Assembly: GCA_965277855.1 (NCBI GenBank)
Contig: OZ255847.1
Location: forward strand, 5,890,001 to 5,954,000
Origin: Bog-105 sp965277855
GTDB taxonomy: Bacteria; Acidobacteriota; Terriglobia; Bryobacterales; Bryobacteraceae
Direction of reading: 5' to 3'
DNA length: 64,000 nucleotides
In this document: positions 40,644 to 50,516 of the stretch, piece after piece
Numbering within the stretch: the first letter of the stretch is position 1
Layout of the letters: each line of letters starts with the position of its first letter
Notes under the pieces: generated by a model
The model's input: only the letters and a program-made list of their open reading frames with translations
What the model was told of the DNA's origin: nothing
Databases searched by the model: none
Translations under genes and position numbers: made by a program

Positions 40644-42338
40644 TTATTTGAGCGCGGCATCGAGATCGGAGCGATCGTTGAGCAGGAGCCATGTTTTGAT
40701 AGAGACGGGCAGGCTGCCGCTCGAGAGCAGATCGTCGTGAAATTGTTTGAGAGAGAACTGCTTGCCGTGCTGATCGCGGTAACGGCCGAGCAGGCGCATG
40801 ATCTCGAACTTGCCGGTAATGTAAGTCATTTTCTGGGTGGGCGTGGCAGCGGCTCCGGCGGCCTCTCCGGTGGCGGATTCGCGGTCGAGACCTCCGGCAT
40901 CCGTGAAGTACTGAACGGCTTGCGCGAAGGTCCAGCGGCCGGTCTGAAGATTGACGTCGACACCGACGCGGGCGGCGCGATAACGGGAGAGCCGCAGGAT
41001 CTGACCTTCGGCCGCGGAGCCCGGCGGATAAAAGCCACGGCGTAAGAGCATTTCTTCGGTGTAGAGAGCCCAGCCCTCGATGAAGACGGCGTCATCATGG
41101 TGGCGGCGAATTTCATCGGGCAGGTGATTGGCGATGGAGATTTGCAGGAAGTGTCCGGGAATGCCTTCGTGGCCGAGGATGGGACGCGGCTCCTCGATCG
41201 CGGCACGGATATAAAAGTTGCCGCTATCGGGCGAGTAGGTGGGGATGAAGTAGAAACCGCTGCTGTCGGCATCGTAGACGCCGGGCGGATTCATAAAACC
41301 GCCCGGACTGGTTGGCTTAAATGCTTCGGGCAACTGGCGTATGTGGAAGGGGCCCATATAGGCGGGGATGTCGATGAGATTTTGTGTTTTCAGAAATTGC
41401 AGAATGTCGTGCAGGCGGCTTTCGTAAGCATCGAGGAACTGTGCCTGATTGGCGGGAATGTGTTGGGCGCGTTTCGGATCGGGGTTGGCCATGTCGGGAT
41501 TCGGCAAAAGCGCTTCGAGTCCGCGATATCGGGCCAGTTCAGCCTGGCCGAGCATGTCGAGCTGGACGGAATCGATGGGCAGGAGATAGACGTGATGCAG
41601 ATAGTATTCGTAATTTGCGACGCCCATGGGTTGCCAGGGCGGCATGCTCTGAAGATTTGATTCGAGGTGCGCGGCGAAATCGTGCAGCGCTTTGAGGGCG
41701 CCGTCGCGAGCCGTCATCAGGGCGGACTTCTCGGCGGGGTTCAGGCCATCGGCGAGTGTCATCAGGCTCTGCGTAAAGAGCGGATCGATGGAGCGGGCAG
41801 ATTCCGCGGCGAGCTGCGCATAGAGACGGACCGGCTTCGTGAGATTGGTTTGGGCCTGATTCAGCAGCGCGGGCATGGCATTCAGACGGGCGGTGGCGGC
41901 CAGAGCGCGATCGTGGTGCGAAGCGTAGTCTTTCTTGAGCAGGGAAAAGATGCCGTTACTGCATTCGTCGACGTAGACGAGCGGATTCGATTGTTCGGAG
42001 TGCAGAACGCGCGCGTCGAAATCGGGAGCTTCCAGTTGAGCGCGGAAAAGGATGGCGTCGATCTGATCGTCTTTGGACCAGGAGGCGGTTTGCAAGGCGC
42101 GGACCTGTTCGAGGATTTCATGAACGTGCTGCCGGCGCGATTGAATGGCGGCGCCTGAAAAGTCGGTGAGCTGGTTGTCGAAGGTGTGGAGGCCGGAATC
42201 GCTGGCGCCTACCGGGAAGGCACGATCATTCCACTGGTAGTAAGCGTGGGCGAGCGAGCGGAGCTGCTCGGGCGAGCTGATAGCATTTTGACCGGACGCG
42301 ACGGAAACGACGAAGCAAGCGGCGAGAACGAGTCTCAT
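40644..42338 (-). CDS. Exported DUF885-family protein (M32/carboxypeptidase-like metalloprotease)
   Basis: 564 residues from ATG 42338 (MRLVLAACFVVSVASG, signal peptide). Family blocks: LGHEGIPGHFLQISIANHLP (HExxxGH-like zinc site), IEGWALYTEEMLL (second Glu ligand), RAARVGVDVNLQTGRWTFAQAVQYF and TQKMTYITGKFEI. DUF885 proteins are predicted gluzincin-type peptidases. Upstream partner of the amidase, together able to degrade amides or peptides outside the cytoplasm (inference). Confidence 0.9.
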   Translation of the reverse strand: MRLVLAACFVVSVASGQNAISSPEQLRSLAHAYYQWNDRAFPVGASDSGLHTFDNQLTDFSGAAIQSRRQHVHEILEQVRALQTASWSKDDQIDAILFRAQLEAPDFDARVLHSEQSNPLVYVDECSNGIFSLLKKDYASHHDRALAATARLNAMPALLNQAQTNLTKPVRLYAQLAAESARSIDPLFTQSLMTLADGLNPAEKSALMTARDGALKALHDFAAHLESNLQSMPPWQPMGVANYEYYLHHVYLLPIDSVQLDMLGQAELARYRGLEALLPNPDMANPDPKRAQHIPANQAQFLDAYESRLHDILQFLKTQNLIDIPAYMGPFHIRQLPEAFKPTSPGGFMNPPGVYDADSSGFYFIPTYSPDSGNFYIRAAIEEPRPILGHEGIPGHFLQISIANHLPDEIRRHHDDAVFIEGWALYTEEMLLRRGFYPPGSAAEGQILRLSRYRAARVGVDVNLQTGRWTFAQAVQYFTDAGGLDRESATGEAAGAAATPTQKMTYITGKFEIMRLLGRYRDQHGKQFSLKQFHDDLLSSGSLPVSIKTWLLLNDRSDLDAALK

Positions 42339-42441
42339 CGGCGCAATGTAGCACAAGTTCTTGTGTCGTTCGCTTGGTAAACACCGGGGATGATAGATGT
42401 AGCCGCCGAATACCTTTGAGCAGGAGTCAAACTACTTCGCA

Positions 42442-42748
42442 ATGACAGACTTGGATCTCAACCCGTCGGAAACCATTTTGAGCGGATGTTGGTCTCATCG
42501 CAATGGCCGGATTGTGGCTGACGAAGCTTGTCAGAGAATCTCTGCGCTGATAACTTTGCGTTTGGAGAGAGTCGCTACGAGCGGGTGGAATTCCTTGTAT
42601 CGCGATCCGAGAGACAAGAGGCTATGGAAATTGACTTATCCTCGAAGCGAGCTCCAAGGCGGAGGGCCTCCGGAATTAATATTCTTGACAAGTGAGGGCC
42701 GGAGCCAAATACGGCAATGCGGGGAATGTTCTACCGAAGCAATTATGA
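42442..42748 (+). pseudogene. Imm27-like immunity protein gene with a +1 frameshift near its end
   Basis: ATG 42442 opens LNPSETILSGCWSHRNGRIVADEACQRI, GWNSLYRDPRDKRLWKLTYPRSELQGGGPPEL, the Imm27 pattern (LxGxW...DGRVVAD...CxRI; GW..LYxDPxDxRYWELTYPQSExxGGGPPxL). The frame then departs, while another frame reads GAKYGNAGN and stops at 42746-42748, directly before the next start. Removing one G in the GGG near 42695 restores LTSEAGAKYG, so a single-base insertion is likely. As written the frame continues to 42852. Imm27 proteins neutralise contact-dependent or polymorphic toxins; no toxin gene is in the window. Confidence 0.65.
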
Positions 42749-43084
42749 TTGATTTTGGCCGAAGTTCGACAACTGACGCTGGTGGAATGCCGCGCATATT
42801 TTGTGGGCCTTTGGTCTATCGTTCGCAGAGTCCGTGCCTCCGGTATTACTGAATACCCCGAAGTCATTGACGCCGCTCTATCCGTGGTCGCATCGTTGCT
42901 GATTCAAGGTAAAATCGTAGCCGGCCAGTTTTCAGGCGTGAATTTTCGTTCGTGGCAGCGTCCGCCCCAAGAGTTCGTCGACGAAATTAGACGGCGCTGG
43001 ATCGTTCTTGGGCGGGATCCTGATGTAGGTGAGCTAGCGTGGTTTACCGCGCTTCAAACGAGCAATTCATTAAGCGCACATTGA
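42749..43084 (+). CDS. Unknown protein following the Imm27-like gene
   Basis: 111 residues from TTG 42749, immediately after the restored Imm27 stop. MILAEVRQLTLVECRAYFVGLWSIVRRVRASGI, then VIDAALSVVASLLIQGKIVAGQFSGVNFRSW, EEIRRRWIVLGRDPDVGELAWF: helical, no signal peptide. I do not recognise the family. Position suggests an accessory gene in the same unit as the immunity gene. Also possible is an ATG upstream in the overlapped region, but the TTG is the only fit to the frame. Confidence 0.5.
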   Translation: MILAEVRQLTLVECRAYFVGLWSIVRRVRASGITEYPEVIDAALSVVASLLIQGKIVAGQFSGVNFRSWQRPPQEFVDEIRRRWIVLGRDPDVGELAWFTALQTSNSLSAH

Positions 43085-43120
43085 ACCGCGATAGAATCTT
43101 CTTCGCAAGGAGAAAACGAA

Positions 43121-43495
43121 ATGCCGTCAACTGCGGAAATCGCGAAAGATCTAGTGGCCCTGTGCCGAGAAGGCAAGAACATGGAAGCCATCTCGAAGTA
43201 CTACTCAAAAGACATCGTAAGCGTGGAATCGGCGAGTGGGCCGGACATGCCGGCCGAGATGAAAGGCCTCGATGCAGTAGAGAAAAAGACCGAATGGTGG
43301 ATGGATAATCATGAGGTACACGGAGCAGAGGTGGACGGTCCTTACGTAGGAGAAAACGAGTTTGCTGCGCGATTTGTTCTCGACGTGACGCATAAGCCTT
43401 CCGGCAAGCGCATGCAGATGGATGAGATGGGCGTGTATAAGGTGGCGGACGGGAAGATCGTGTGGGAGAAGTTTTTTTATAACGCAGGGGGTTAA
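43121..43495 (+). CDS. NTF2-like/SnoaL-like protein
   Basis: 124 residues with an AAGGAGA ribosome site 8 bases before the ATG. Helix-rich start (AEIAKDLVALCREGKNMEAISKYYSKDIVSVES), GLDAVEKKTEWWMDNH and a C-terminal sheet (FAARFVLDVTHKPSGKRMQMDEMGVYKVADGKIVWEKFFY). NTF2 fold; ligand or reaction unknown. Ends overlapping the convergent gene by 4 bases. Confidence 0.82.
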   Translation: MPSTAEIAKDLVALCREGKNMEAISKYYSKDIVSVESASGPDMPAEMKGLDAVEKKTEWWMDNHEVHGAEVDGPYVGENEFAARFVLDVTHKPSGKRMQMDEMGVYKVADGKIVWEKFFYNAGG

Positions 43496-44529
43496 GGCTT
43501 CCACCAGGTGTCGACAAATGAGCTGCCGACCCGCAATACACTTTCCTCGATAAAGTGTGGCGGACCCGGCCCAGCGCAGGGGATTTCGTATTCGGCCAGT
43601 ACGTCCAGGGTTGCAACATATTCGTAGTTGGCGTAATCGAGCCATCGTTTGCCTGAGGAGTCAGACGCAATTAGCTGGAGCGAATGCGAGGCAGAAATCT
43701 GGAAGAGCACGTTGCGTGCGTCGAACTTGCAAATCGCCGTGTTCGGCTCGACGTTCCAACAAGAAGAGGTGTATACCTTATCGGGGTCTCTATTTCCCGA
43801 GAGGCTATCATAACCGACGAGTTGGTCGATGTAGGTTTGTGGCTCATACCAGGGCAGCAGAGTACCGTCCATTTCAGTGTGGGCATAGGCAGTCACTTGT
43901 TTTGTAACCGGATCGAAGTTGATCGATGTATAGCCGTAGGTAAAGCCCGCGCTCTCGCCGGGCCGAGCCTCTCTCTTTGTCGTCTGCGGGAATTCGCGAT
44001 AGAAACGATCGCGGCTCTTCAGGTTTGCTTCCAAGCGTGCAAAGCGTGAGGCCGGTAACGCTGCCTTTAGTTGATCGCGGGAGCGTTCGGTTAAGGCATC
44101 AATTTCGTTTTGGATCAGTTGCGACCTGGAAGGGAGAGTGGGAAAAGACTCCGTTGTGATGAGGCTGCTGCCGGCGAGCTCCTTTCGTCGGAATGCAACC
44201 GCGACGGTTCGCTGCTGCGCTTCGAGACGGGTCAGCTGATTGTCGAACCGCAAAGCAATGTGTGCGACTCGTAAATATTCGTTCGGGGTAAACCCAAATT
44301 GATTCCTGAAGTGATTTCTAAATGCATCACCGCTTACGCCGTGCGACTCAGCGACTCGTGCCTGCCGGTCGAAGGCGGCTACGTGGCGGAAGAATAGCCG
44401 GTAAATCGCAGGGTCACTTATGGGCTTTCGCATTGGAACGGGGAATAATTCGGGGGGGACCTCCTGCGCTGAGCTGACAGGTGCTAGCGATGCCAGGCAA
44501 ATGATCGCGCACAAGAGAAGTCTGAACAT
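43492..44529 (-). CDS. Exported protein of unknown function
   Basis: 345 residues with signal peptide MFRLLLCAIICLASLAPVSS. The N-terminal half is helical (HVAAFDRQARVAESHGVSGDAFRNHFRNQFGFTPNEYLRVAH; FARLEANLKSRDRFYREF), the C-terminal half reads as strands around GFTYGYTSINFDPVTKQVTAYAHTEMDG and two Cys in SSCWNVEPNTAICKF. No family recognised. Confidence 0.6.
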   Translation of the reverse strand: MFRLLLCAIICLASLAPVSSAQEVPPELFPVPMRKPISDPAIYRLFFRHVAAFDRQARVAESHGVSGDAFRNHFRNQFGFTPNEYLRVAHIALRFDNQLTRLEAQQRTVAVAFRRKELAGSSLITTESFPTLPSRSQLIQNEIDALTERSRDQLKAALPASRFARLEANLKSRDRFYREFPQTTKREARPGESAGFTYGYTSINFDPVTKQVTAYAHTEMDGTLLPWYEPQTYIDQLVGYDSLSGNRDPDKVYTSSCWNVEPNTAICKFDARNVLFQISASHSLQLIASDSSGKRWLDYANYEYVATLDVLAEYEIPCAGPGPPHFIEESVLRVGSSFVDTWWKP

Positions 44530-44623
44530 TTACTCGCTTGACCGGCTGAATCATTATCGCTTGAAACTGCTCGCAGTGAAGTTCTGCCGCTACGAAGGTG
44601 AGGATTCCGAATGTTGGTTAATA

Positions 44624-47098
44624 CTATTCGTCGCGTAACGTAATCAGCGGATCAATCCGCATCGCTCGCCTTGCCGGAACGTAACAAGCGATCGCGGCGA
44701 TCAGGCAGAGCGCACAGACAACGAGGAAAAAAGTGGCCAGGTCGGTAGGCCTCACACCGTAAAGCATGCTGGCGATAAACTTCGTCAGTCCTAGAGCGGC
44801 GAGAATGCCAATCCCAATGCCAATGAAAGTCATCCATGCCCCATCGGTGAGGATCATGCCCAGGATGTCTCGGCGTGCTGCTCCCAATGCGATACGAATG
44901 CCGATCTCGCGGGTGCGTTGTCCTACGAGATACGACAAAACACCGTAGATTCCGATACTCGCCAGGAGCAGAGCAAGTCCGGCGAAAACGGCCAGCAAAC
45001 TCATGGTGAAACGCTTGCTCGCGATGGACTCCTGCACCACCTGTTCCATCGGCCGGCCTTCGTAGGCAACCAGCTCATGATTTACCGCTTGGAGGTGCTG
45101 TCGAAGCAATGCGAAATTCGGCATCGTTGAGCTATTGCCGCGGACAAAGGCCTCGATCCCTTGTGACATATGGCTCACGTCATGATCTGGCATCTGATCG
45201 AGCGGAAGAAAGATCTCGGCGTGCAAAGGTCGCGCCGTATCATCGAGACCCCACTGACTCAGATGGCCCACAATGCCCACAATGCGGGGGGCACGGCGTT
45301 TGTCCAGCTGCTGAGGGTCATTGTCCAGATCGAGATACTGACCGATAGGGTCGCGACCCTGGAAATACTTTTGCGCCAGACTCTCGTCAATTACCACCAC
45401 GGCCGGAGCATGTTCGGTATCACTACCGGCGAGGAAACGACCGCGCTTCAACGAGATCTGGAGAGTTTTCAAGTAGTCCGGTTCGACGACATAGACCAGG
45501 GACATCGGCAGCTCGCTCGGATGACCGGGTTTGGAGCGTCCGGCGAACCAGATGTGCCAATCGTAGTCGTCTTCCATTGGGCTGGAGGCCGAACTCAGTG
45601 ACACAGCCTTGACGCCCGGAGTAGCAGCGAGCTCGTCATGCACCCGACGCAAGAATGCCCGAATGGCCGCAGGATCCTCCTTCACCAAAGATGACTGTGG
45701 GGCAATCGAGAAAGTCGTCACGTGCTGCGGATTGAATCCGGGATCCAGCCCCCACAACACCATCAGAGTGCGGACCATCAGTCCGGCGCCGACTGTCAGA
45801 ACAAGCGCCAGCGCCATCTCGGCAATGACAAACACTCGCTGCGTCCGGCTGCGAGAACCCGCCACGGATCGCCCAACATTCTTCAATGCGCCCGCGAGAT
45901 TGGTGTTTCGCAATTTAAGCGCCGGCGCCAGGCCAAACGCAGCGCCGGCCAGAATGGATGACGCCAGCGTAAAAAGTAGCACGCGGAAATCCAACCGGAT
46001 TTCTTCGACGCGTGGTATGGCGTGCGGCGCAGAGGCAAGAGCCGCCGCCGTTCCAAACTGAGCCAGCAGCAGCCCCAGGCCGCCGCCCACGAGCGCCAGC
46101 ACGACACTCTCGGTTAAGAGTTGCCGGATGATCCGCCATTGCCCGCCACCGACGGCGATACGAATGGCAAACTCGCGCTCCCGCGAGGTGGATCGCGCCA
46201 GCAGCAAATTCGAAACGTTGACGCACGAGATGAGGAGCACGAAAAAGACTGCGCCCAGAAGAACCAGCAATGGCCCGTGCATATCACCCACCATGGCCTC
46301 TTTCAATGAGACAAGATTGGCTTTCACGTTGCTGTCGGCGTTGGGATAGGCGGTGGTCAGTTGCCGCGACACGCGGTCCATGTTCTGGCGAGCTCTTTCA
46401 AGAGTGACTCCGGGTCTGAGCGATCCGATCGCCTTCATACCCCAGCCTGCGGCTCGATCAGCATAGAATGCCGGATCGTTGTATTCGCCGATGGGCGTAT
46501 AGATATCGTTGGGCGTAGGGCCAGCCTGAAAGTTTTCAACCCGCAGACGAAAAGTAGATGGCACTACACCCACCACCGTCCGGCCCACTCCATCTAACAC
46601 CAGACGCCGTCCGATGATATTGCGTGTTGCACCGAAGTCGCGTCTCCAAAGTCCCTCCGAGATCATGGCGGCGGGCGCCGCGCCCCGGTGATCATCCCCG
46701 CTGTTGAGATTGCGACCGATTACCGGTTTTACGCCTAGGATTTCGAAGAAGCCTGCCGAAATCATTTCACCTTGAAGATGCTCGGGCTCGCCAGCGCCCG
46801 ATAGATTGTACCCGCTCGGTCGATACGCGGCCATCGCCGAAAAGCTTTCGTTCATCCGCTGCCAGTCCAGAAAATTGGAATAGGAGATCGACCCATCCTT
46901 AAAGTCCGGCAATTCTTCATACAGGACTACAATGCTTTTCGCATTCGGGTACGGCAAGGGGTTGATCAACACGCCGTTCACCACCGAGAAGATGGCGGTG
47001 TTTGCTCCGATTCCTAGGGCAATTGTGAGGATCGCGATCACCGAGAAGGAAGGCGACTTCAACAGCTGGCGGCATGCGTATTGGAGATCGTTTAGCAT
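44624..47098 (-). CDS. ADOP-type large ABC permease (MacB-like), no regulator beside it
   Basis: 824 residues from ATG 47098 (MLNDLQYACRQLLKSPSFSVIAILTIALGIGANTAIFSVVNGVL), the classical start of acidobacterial ADOP permeases without the prefix domain. MacB-like core (residues 50-260), first FtsX block LLISCVNVSNLLLARSTSREREFAIRIAVGGG and second FtsX block TREIGIRIALGAARRDILGMIL near the C-terminus, ending RRAMRIDPLITLRDE. No ATPase or PadR gene adjoins it. Longer start at 47143 is possible but not supported. Confidence 0.9.
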   Translation of the reverse strand: MLNDLQYACRQLLKSPSFSVIAILTIALGIGANTAIFSVVNGVLINPLPYPNAKSIVVLYEELPDFKDGSISYSNFLDWQRMNESFSAMAAYRPSGYNLSGAGEPEHLQGEMISAGFFEILGVKPVIGRNLNSGDDHRGAAPAAMISEGLWRRDFGATRNIIGRRLVLDGVGRTVVGVVPSTFRLRVENFQAGPTPNDIYTPIGEYNDPAFYADRAAGWGMKAIGSLRPGVTLERARQNMDRVSRQLTTAYPNADSNVKANLVSLKEAMVGDMHGPLLVLLGAVFFVLLISCVNVSNLLLARSTSREREFAIRIAVGGGQWRIIRQLLTESVVLALVGGGLGLLLAQFGTAAALASAPHAIPRVEEIRLDFRVLLFTLASSILAGAAFGLAPALKLRNTNLAGALKNVGRSVAGSRSRTQRVFVIAEMALALVLTVGAGLMVRTLMVLWGLDPGFNPQHVTTFSIAPQSSLVKEDPAAIRAFLRRVHDELAATPGVKAVSLSSASSPMEDDYDWHIWFAGRSKPGHPSELPMSLVYVVEPDYLKTLQISLKRGRFLAGSDTEHAPAVVVIDESLAQKYFQGRDPIGQYLDLDNDPQQLDKRRAPRIVGIVGHLSQWGLDDTARPLHAEIFLPLDQMPDHDVSHMSQGIEAFVRGNSSTMPNFALLRQHLQAVNHELVAYEGRPMEQVVQESIASKRFTMSLLAVFAGLALLLASIGIYGVLSYLVGQRTREIGIRIALGAARRDILGMILTDGAWMTFIGIGIGILAALGLTKFIASMLYGVRPTDLATFFLVVCALCLIAAIACYVPARRAMRIDPLITLRDE

Positions 47099-47258
47099 AA
47101 ACGCGTAAAAACTCCCCCTATACATAAGCATTCCCCATGCCAATCAATAAATGATTGAATTCAGGCTAGAGCCAACGGCGCGATCTCCGAATACGAACAA
47201 GAGCGTCCGAAAGTGAACATCCGCAGGCGCAGAACGGTTGAGCTGAAATGGGAAGACG

Positions 47259-49439
47259 CTAAAACTTGATCCGGACCGTCTGGGGGGCAGCGTGGTTAGA
47301 GAAGCGAAGCAGGAGCGTGCGGCCATGGTGCTGAAATTTCTCGGGATCGAGAGGCTTGTCGTCCAAAGTGACGCTTCTTGGGGCCTTTGTTGAGAGGATT
47401 CTGACGACTGCATCGGTTTGATCAATACCCTCAGCGCGGAAGGCGAGTATATTGGCCGTCGCGTGCTCGTCCATGATCTTTGCCGAAGCTGCCAGGATGC
47501 GAGGCGCAGGGGATTTGAAGTAACTGACATCGAGCAGGAATGCGCGGGTGCCTGGGGTGACCGTAACCATGCTGCTTTCTGCCAGATTGGCGTCGAAGAG
47601 GTTGATGAGATCGCCTGTCACGATGACCGGCGACGTTATTCCGCTTGGCGATTCTCGCTCGAGTCCTGCGGCAATGACATACGGTCCACGCCGGAGAACG
47701 AGGGAGTTCGTCTCGTGCAAAGAAAGATGGACGGCTCCGGCCGCAGTCTGCAACATTCGCATCACTTGGTCACCACCAGACGGCATGTACGTGAGGGCCG
47801 ATGGGCTTTGCGGCGTATAGAGGACGTAACCCTTCCCCACGCTACGAAGTCCGGTTGCGTTCGCTGCGATTCCGAGAGTTTGGAACAAGTGTTCGCGAGG
47901 CGTGGCGAAGTGCTTGCCTTGGGAGTTCCACCAATCCCTAGCGCGATTAAAAGGATCTTGGTCGTCATCTAAGACGATAAGCGCGCCCCCGGCCTTCACC
48001 CAGGCCGCCAGGGCACTGTGAAAATCGGGCGATGGCGGCTTCTGTCCCTCGTAAGTCAGCAGAAGCAGTTTGTAACGGCTCAGGAAACTTGCTGCTGCGT
48101 TGCGGTTTGAGGCAGTCTCAATTTGAACGGGCTCGACGGGCATGCCGCGCAGGAGCAGCGGAAGCGCCAGACCGTAGAAGTTTCCGAGGCTTTTGTCGGA
48201 GGGCTGCGGGTCGGCCCGTTGAAACATGAGGGTATCGGACACTAATATCCCGATGCCCTGCGTCCCTGCCGTTTCCCAATGGGTTGCCGCAGCGGGTTGA
48301 TGCATTTCACCGAGGGCATGGAAGACGGTCTGCAACTCGGTCTCGTAGGTCTTCGGGATAAATGTCTTGTCGGGGGTGCGATTTGACTCCGTAGGTTCTT
48401 CGGATGGACGCAGCGCCTTTGGGCCGAAGATGCGGTCGGGCCACGGAAGCACCTCATAGCGCGCTACTGCGGGTTGGAGCAGCGAAGCCACCAGGGTGCT
48501 CTCCCAATTGCGGCGATAGTCAGTCCACGAATGGTTGGGATTGTCTTCGATGGGATCGTTTAAATACCAAATGGGCTTACCTGAGGAGCGTGCGATGTTC
48601 TGGAGCGCCCCATACTCGAGAAAGGCAGTCTCGAAGGTACGTTCACGCATCACTCCCGCGTAGACATTCGGCTCCCGGGCGGTGCCTGTCCAGACCTGTG
48701 CGATGTAGCCATCCGCACCGACGGCAAGTAACGAAGACTCGGGGCTGACGATCCTCCATTGCGCATAGTTGATGAGAGAGTGCGAGGCGACGTAGCACGG
48801 AATCGAGCGGCCGTGTACGGTGCCGTAAGTTTTGACGGCAGCGAAGACTTGGGCAAGCGTGCGGCGGTACAGAAAATATTTGAGTTTCGATGCACGATAC
48901 TGCGCATCGGCGGAGGTGTCGGGAGCTTGCCACGGCTCGTGATAAAAATCCTGCCACTCTCGCTTGAAGCTGTCGCTCCAGCCAGTGTTGGCCCAGAACT
49001 CAGGTTCTTCGAGGTAGATGGCCTCAGCGCCGGCAGCAAGAGCGGCTTCGACACCCTTGGCAAGGTAACGGCCATACGAGGGGCTGGGCGAGATATAGGG
49101 GACCTCGCGTCCACTGTGCAGGCGGAGCTTGCCGCTTTTTTCCTGCTGGGTTTCGTTCCAGTGCTCCTTGCCGTCGAAATCTCCGCGCAGATAAGGAGCG
49201 TAACGGCCCCAGGCGACGCCGGTCATGACCGTGACATGGTAACCGTGATCGCGCCAGGACTGAATTCGCTGTGCCACGGTATCGTCGACGCCGTAGACCA
49301 TGACCGTATCGGCGTTAATGTTGGTGCGTGGCGACCAGGGGCGGTCCGTTTGGAAAAGAGTTTGAGGCGTCTGCGTCTGAGCCAAAACAATAGCGGCGGA
49401 AACGAGCAGCCAGGTCACCGCGCGCTTGCAAATCCTCAT
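47259..49439 (-). CDS. Secreted glycosidase-like protein (beta/alpha-barrel plus GATase-like middle domain)
   Basis: 726 residues, signal peptide MRICKRAVTWLLVSAAIVLAQ. The N-terminal part resembles a glycoside-hydrolase-type barrel (YGVDDTVAQRIQSWRDHGYHVTVMTGVAWGRYAPYL; IYLEEPEFWANTGWSD with a candidate acidic catalytic residue), the middle segment around residues 430-530 (GLALPLLLRGMPVEPVQIET; YKLLLLTYEGQKPPSPDFHSALAAWVKAGGALIVLDDDQDPFN) looks like the GATase-like trimerisation domain of some beta-galactosidase-type enzymes, and the C-terminus is beta-rich. Family not identified firmly; glycosidase is an inference. Confidence 0.6.
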   Translation of the reverse strand: MRICKRAVTWLLVSAAIVLAQTQTPQTLFQTDRPWSPRTNINADTVMVYGVDDTVAQRIQSWRDHGYHVTVMTGVAWGRYAPYLRGDFDGKEHWNETQQEKSGKLRLHSGREVPYISPSPSYGRYLAKGVEAALAAGAEAIYLEEPEFWANTGWSDSFKREWQDFYHEPWQAPDTSADAQYRASKLKYFLYRRTLAQVFAAVKTYGTVHGRSIPCYVASHSLINYAQWRIVSPESSLLAVGADGYIAQVWTGTAREPNVYAGVMRERTFETAFLEYGALQNIARSSGKPIWYLNDPIEDNPNHSWTDYRRNWESTLVASLLQPAVARYEVLPWPDRIFGPKALRPSEEPTESNRTPDKTFIPKTYETELQTVFHALGEMHQPAAATHWETAGTQGIGILVSDTLMFQRADPQPSDKSLGNFYGLALPLLLRGMPVEPVQIETASNRNAAASFLSRYKLLLLTYEGQKPPSPDFHSALAAWVKAGGALIVLDDDQDPFNRARDWWNSQGKHFATPREHLFQTLGIAANATGLRSVGKGYVLYTPQSPSALTYMPSGGDQVMRMLQTAAGAVHLSLHETNSLVLRRGPYVIAAGLERESPSGITSPVIVTGDLINLFDANLAESSMVTVTPGTRAFLLDVSYFKSPAPRILAASAKIMDEHATANILAFRAEGIDQTDAVVRILSTKAPRSVTLDDKPLDPEKFQHHGRTLLLRFSNHAAPQTVRIKF

Positions 49440-49494
49440 TCGTAGAACAAGCTTACCGTCAGCAAAGCACCGGAGTGTGATTAAATCTGGAGCT

Positions 49495-50499
49495 ATGAGA
49501 ACGGCTCTGTCTGTCTTGTTTTTGACCTGGCTTGCCGGGAACGTGGCAGGGGCCGTGAGTACTCCGCGCGAGAGTCTGCTGGTGCTGTCGAAGGGCGATC
49601 ATACGCTGGCCATTGTGGATCCGTCCAGTTTGAAGGTAGTGGCCAAAGCGCCCGTCGGCGAAGATCCTCATGAAGTGATTGCGTCGACCGATGGCCAGTT
49701 CGCTTATGTTTCGAATTACGGAGGCGGAGCTTACAATACGCTGGCCCTGATCGATCTGATCCATCAGAAGGCGATGACGGCGATCGATCTTGGCCCGCTG
49801 CGTGGTCCGCATGGACTGGTGTTTGTGGGGGGAAAGACCTGGTTTACGGCGGAAGGCGCGAAGGCGATCGGAAGTTATGATCCGGCGAAGAAAGCGGTCG
49901 ATTGGATTCTGGGGACGGGGCAGGACAGGACACACATGATCCACGTTTCGGAGGACATGAAGCGGATACTGACCACCAACGTTAGTTCAGGGACGGTCAG
50001 CATCATCGAGAAAAGCACCGCCAGACGTCCGATGGGACCGCGTGGCGGCGATTGGGAGGAAACGGTGGTAGGCGTTGGCAGGGGTGCGGAAGGGTTCGAT
50101 GTTACGCCGGATGGGAAGCAACTCTGGGCAGCGAATGCGCAGGATGGCACGGTTTCGATTGTCGACCTGACGGCCAAGAAGGTGACCGATACCTTGCAGG
50201 CAAACGTGCCGGGTGCGAACCGTCTGAAGTTTACGCCGGACGGCAAGCTGGTTTTCATTTCATCGCTCGGGAATGTGGGGCTGGCTGTGCTGGATGCGGC
50301 GACGCATAAAGAGGTGAAGCGCATCGATATTGGACATGGCGCGGCCGGTATTCAGATGCAGCCGGATGGCGCTCGTGTTTATGTGGCCTGCACGGGCGAG
50401 GATTATGTAGCGGTGATCGATTTGAAGACGCTGCGGATCACGGGGCGGATCAACGCAGGACCAAAGCCGGACGGGTTGGCCTGGTCGGTGCTGCGTTAG
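49495..50499 (+). CDS. Secreted YVTN-type seven-bladed beta-propeller
   Basis: 334 residues from ATG 49495 with GGAG upstream; signal peptide MRTALSVLFLTWLAGNVAGA. Repeating blades: VLSKGDHTLAIVDPSSLKVVAKAPVG, DGQFAYVSNYGGGAYNTLALIDL, DGKQLWAANAQDGTVSIVDLTAKKVTDTLQ, DGARVYVACTGEDYVAVIDLKTLRITGRI. Exported; such proteins bind or sense surface ligands, or act in redox chains; nothing more can be assigned. Divergent from the glycosidase-like gene and followed after 17 bases by the GH9 gene. Confidence 0.85.
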   Translation: MRTALSVLFLTWLAGNVAGAVSTPRESLLVLSKGDHTLAIVDPSSLKVVAKAPVGEDPHEVIASTDGQFAYVSNYGGGAYNTLALIDLIHQKAMTAIDLGPLRGPHGLVFVGGKTWFTAEGAKAIGSYDPAKKAVDWILGTGQDRTHMIHVSEDMKRILTTNVSSGTVSIIEKSTARRPMGPRGGDWEETVVGVGRGAEGFDVTPDGKQLWAANAQDGTVSIVDLTAKKVTDTLQANVPGANRLKFTPDGKLVFISSLGNVGLAVLDAATHKEVKRIDIGHGAAGIQMQPDGARVYVACTGEDYVAVIDLKTLRITGRINAGPKPDGLAWSVLR

Positions 50500-50516
50500 G
50501 GGCGGTGGAGACAACT

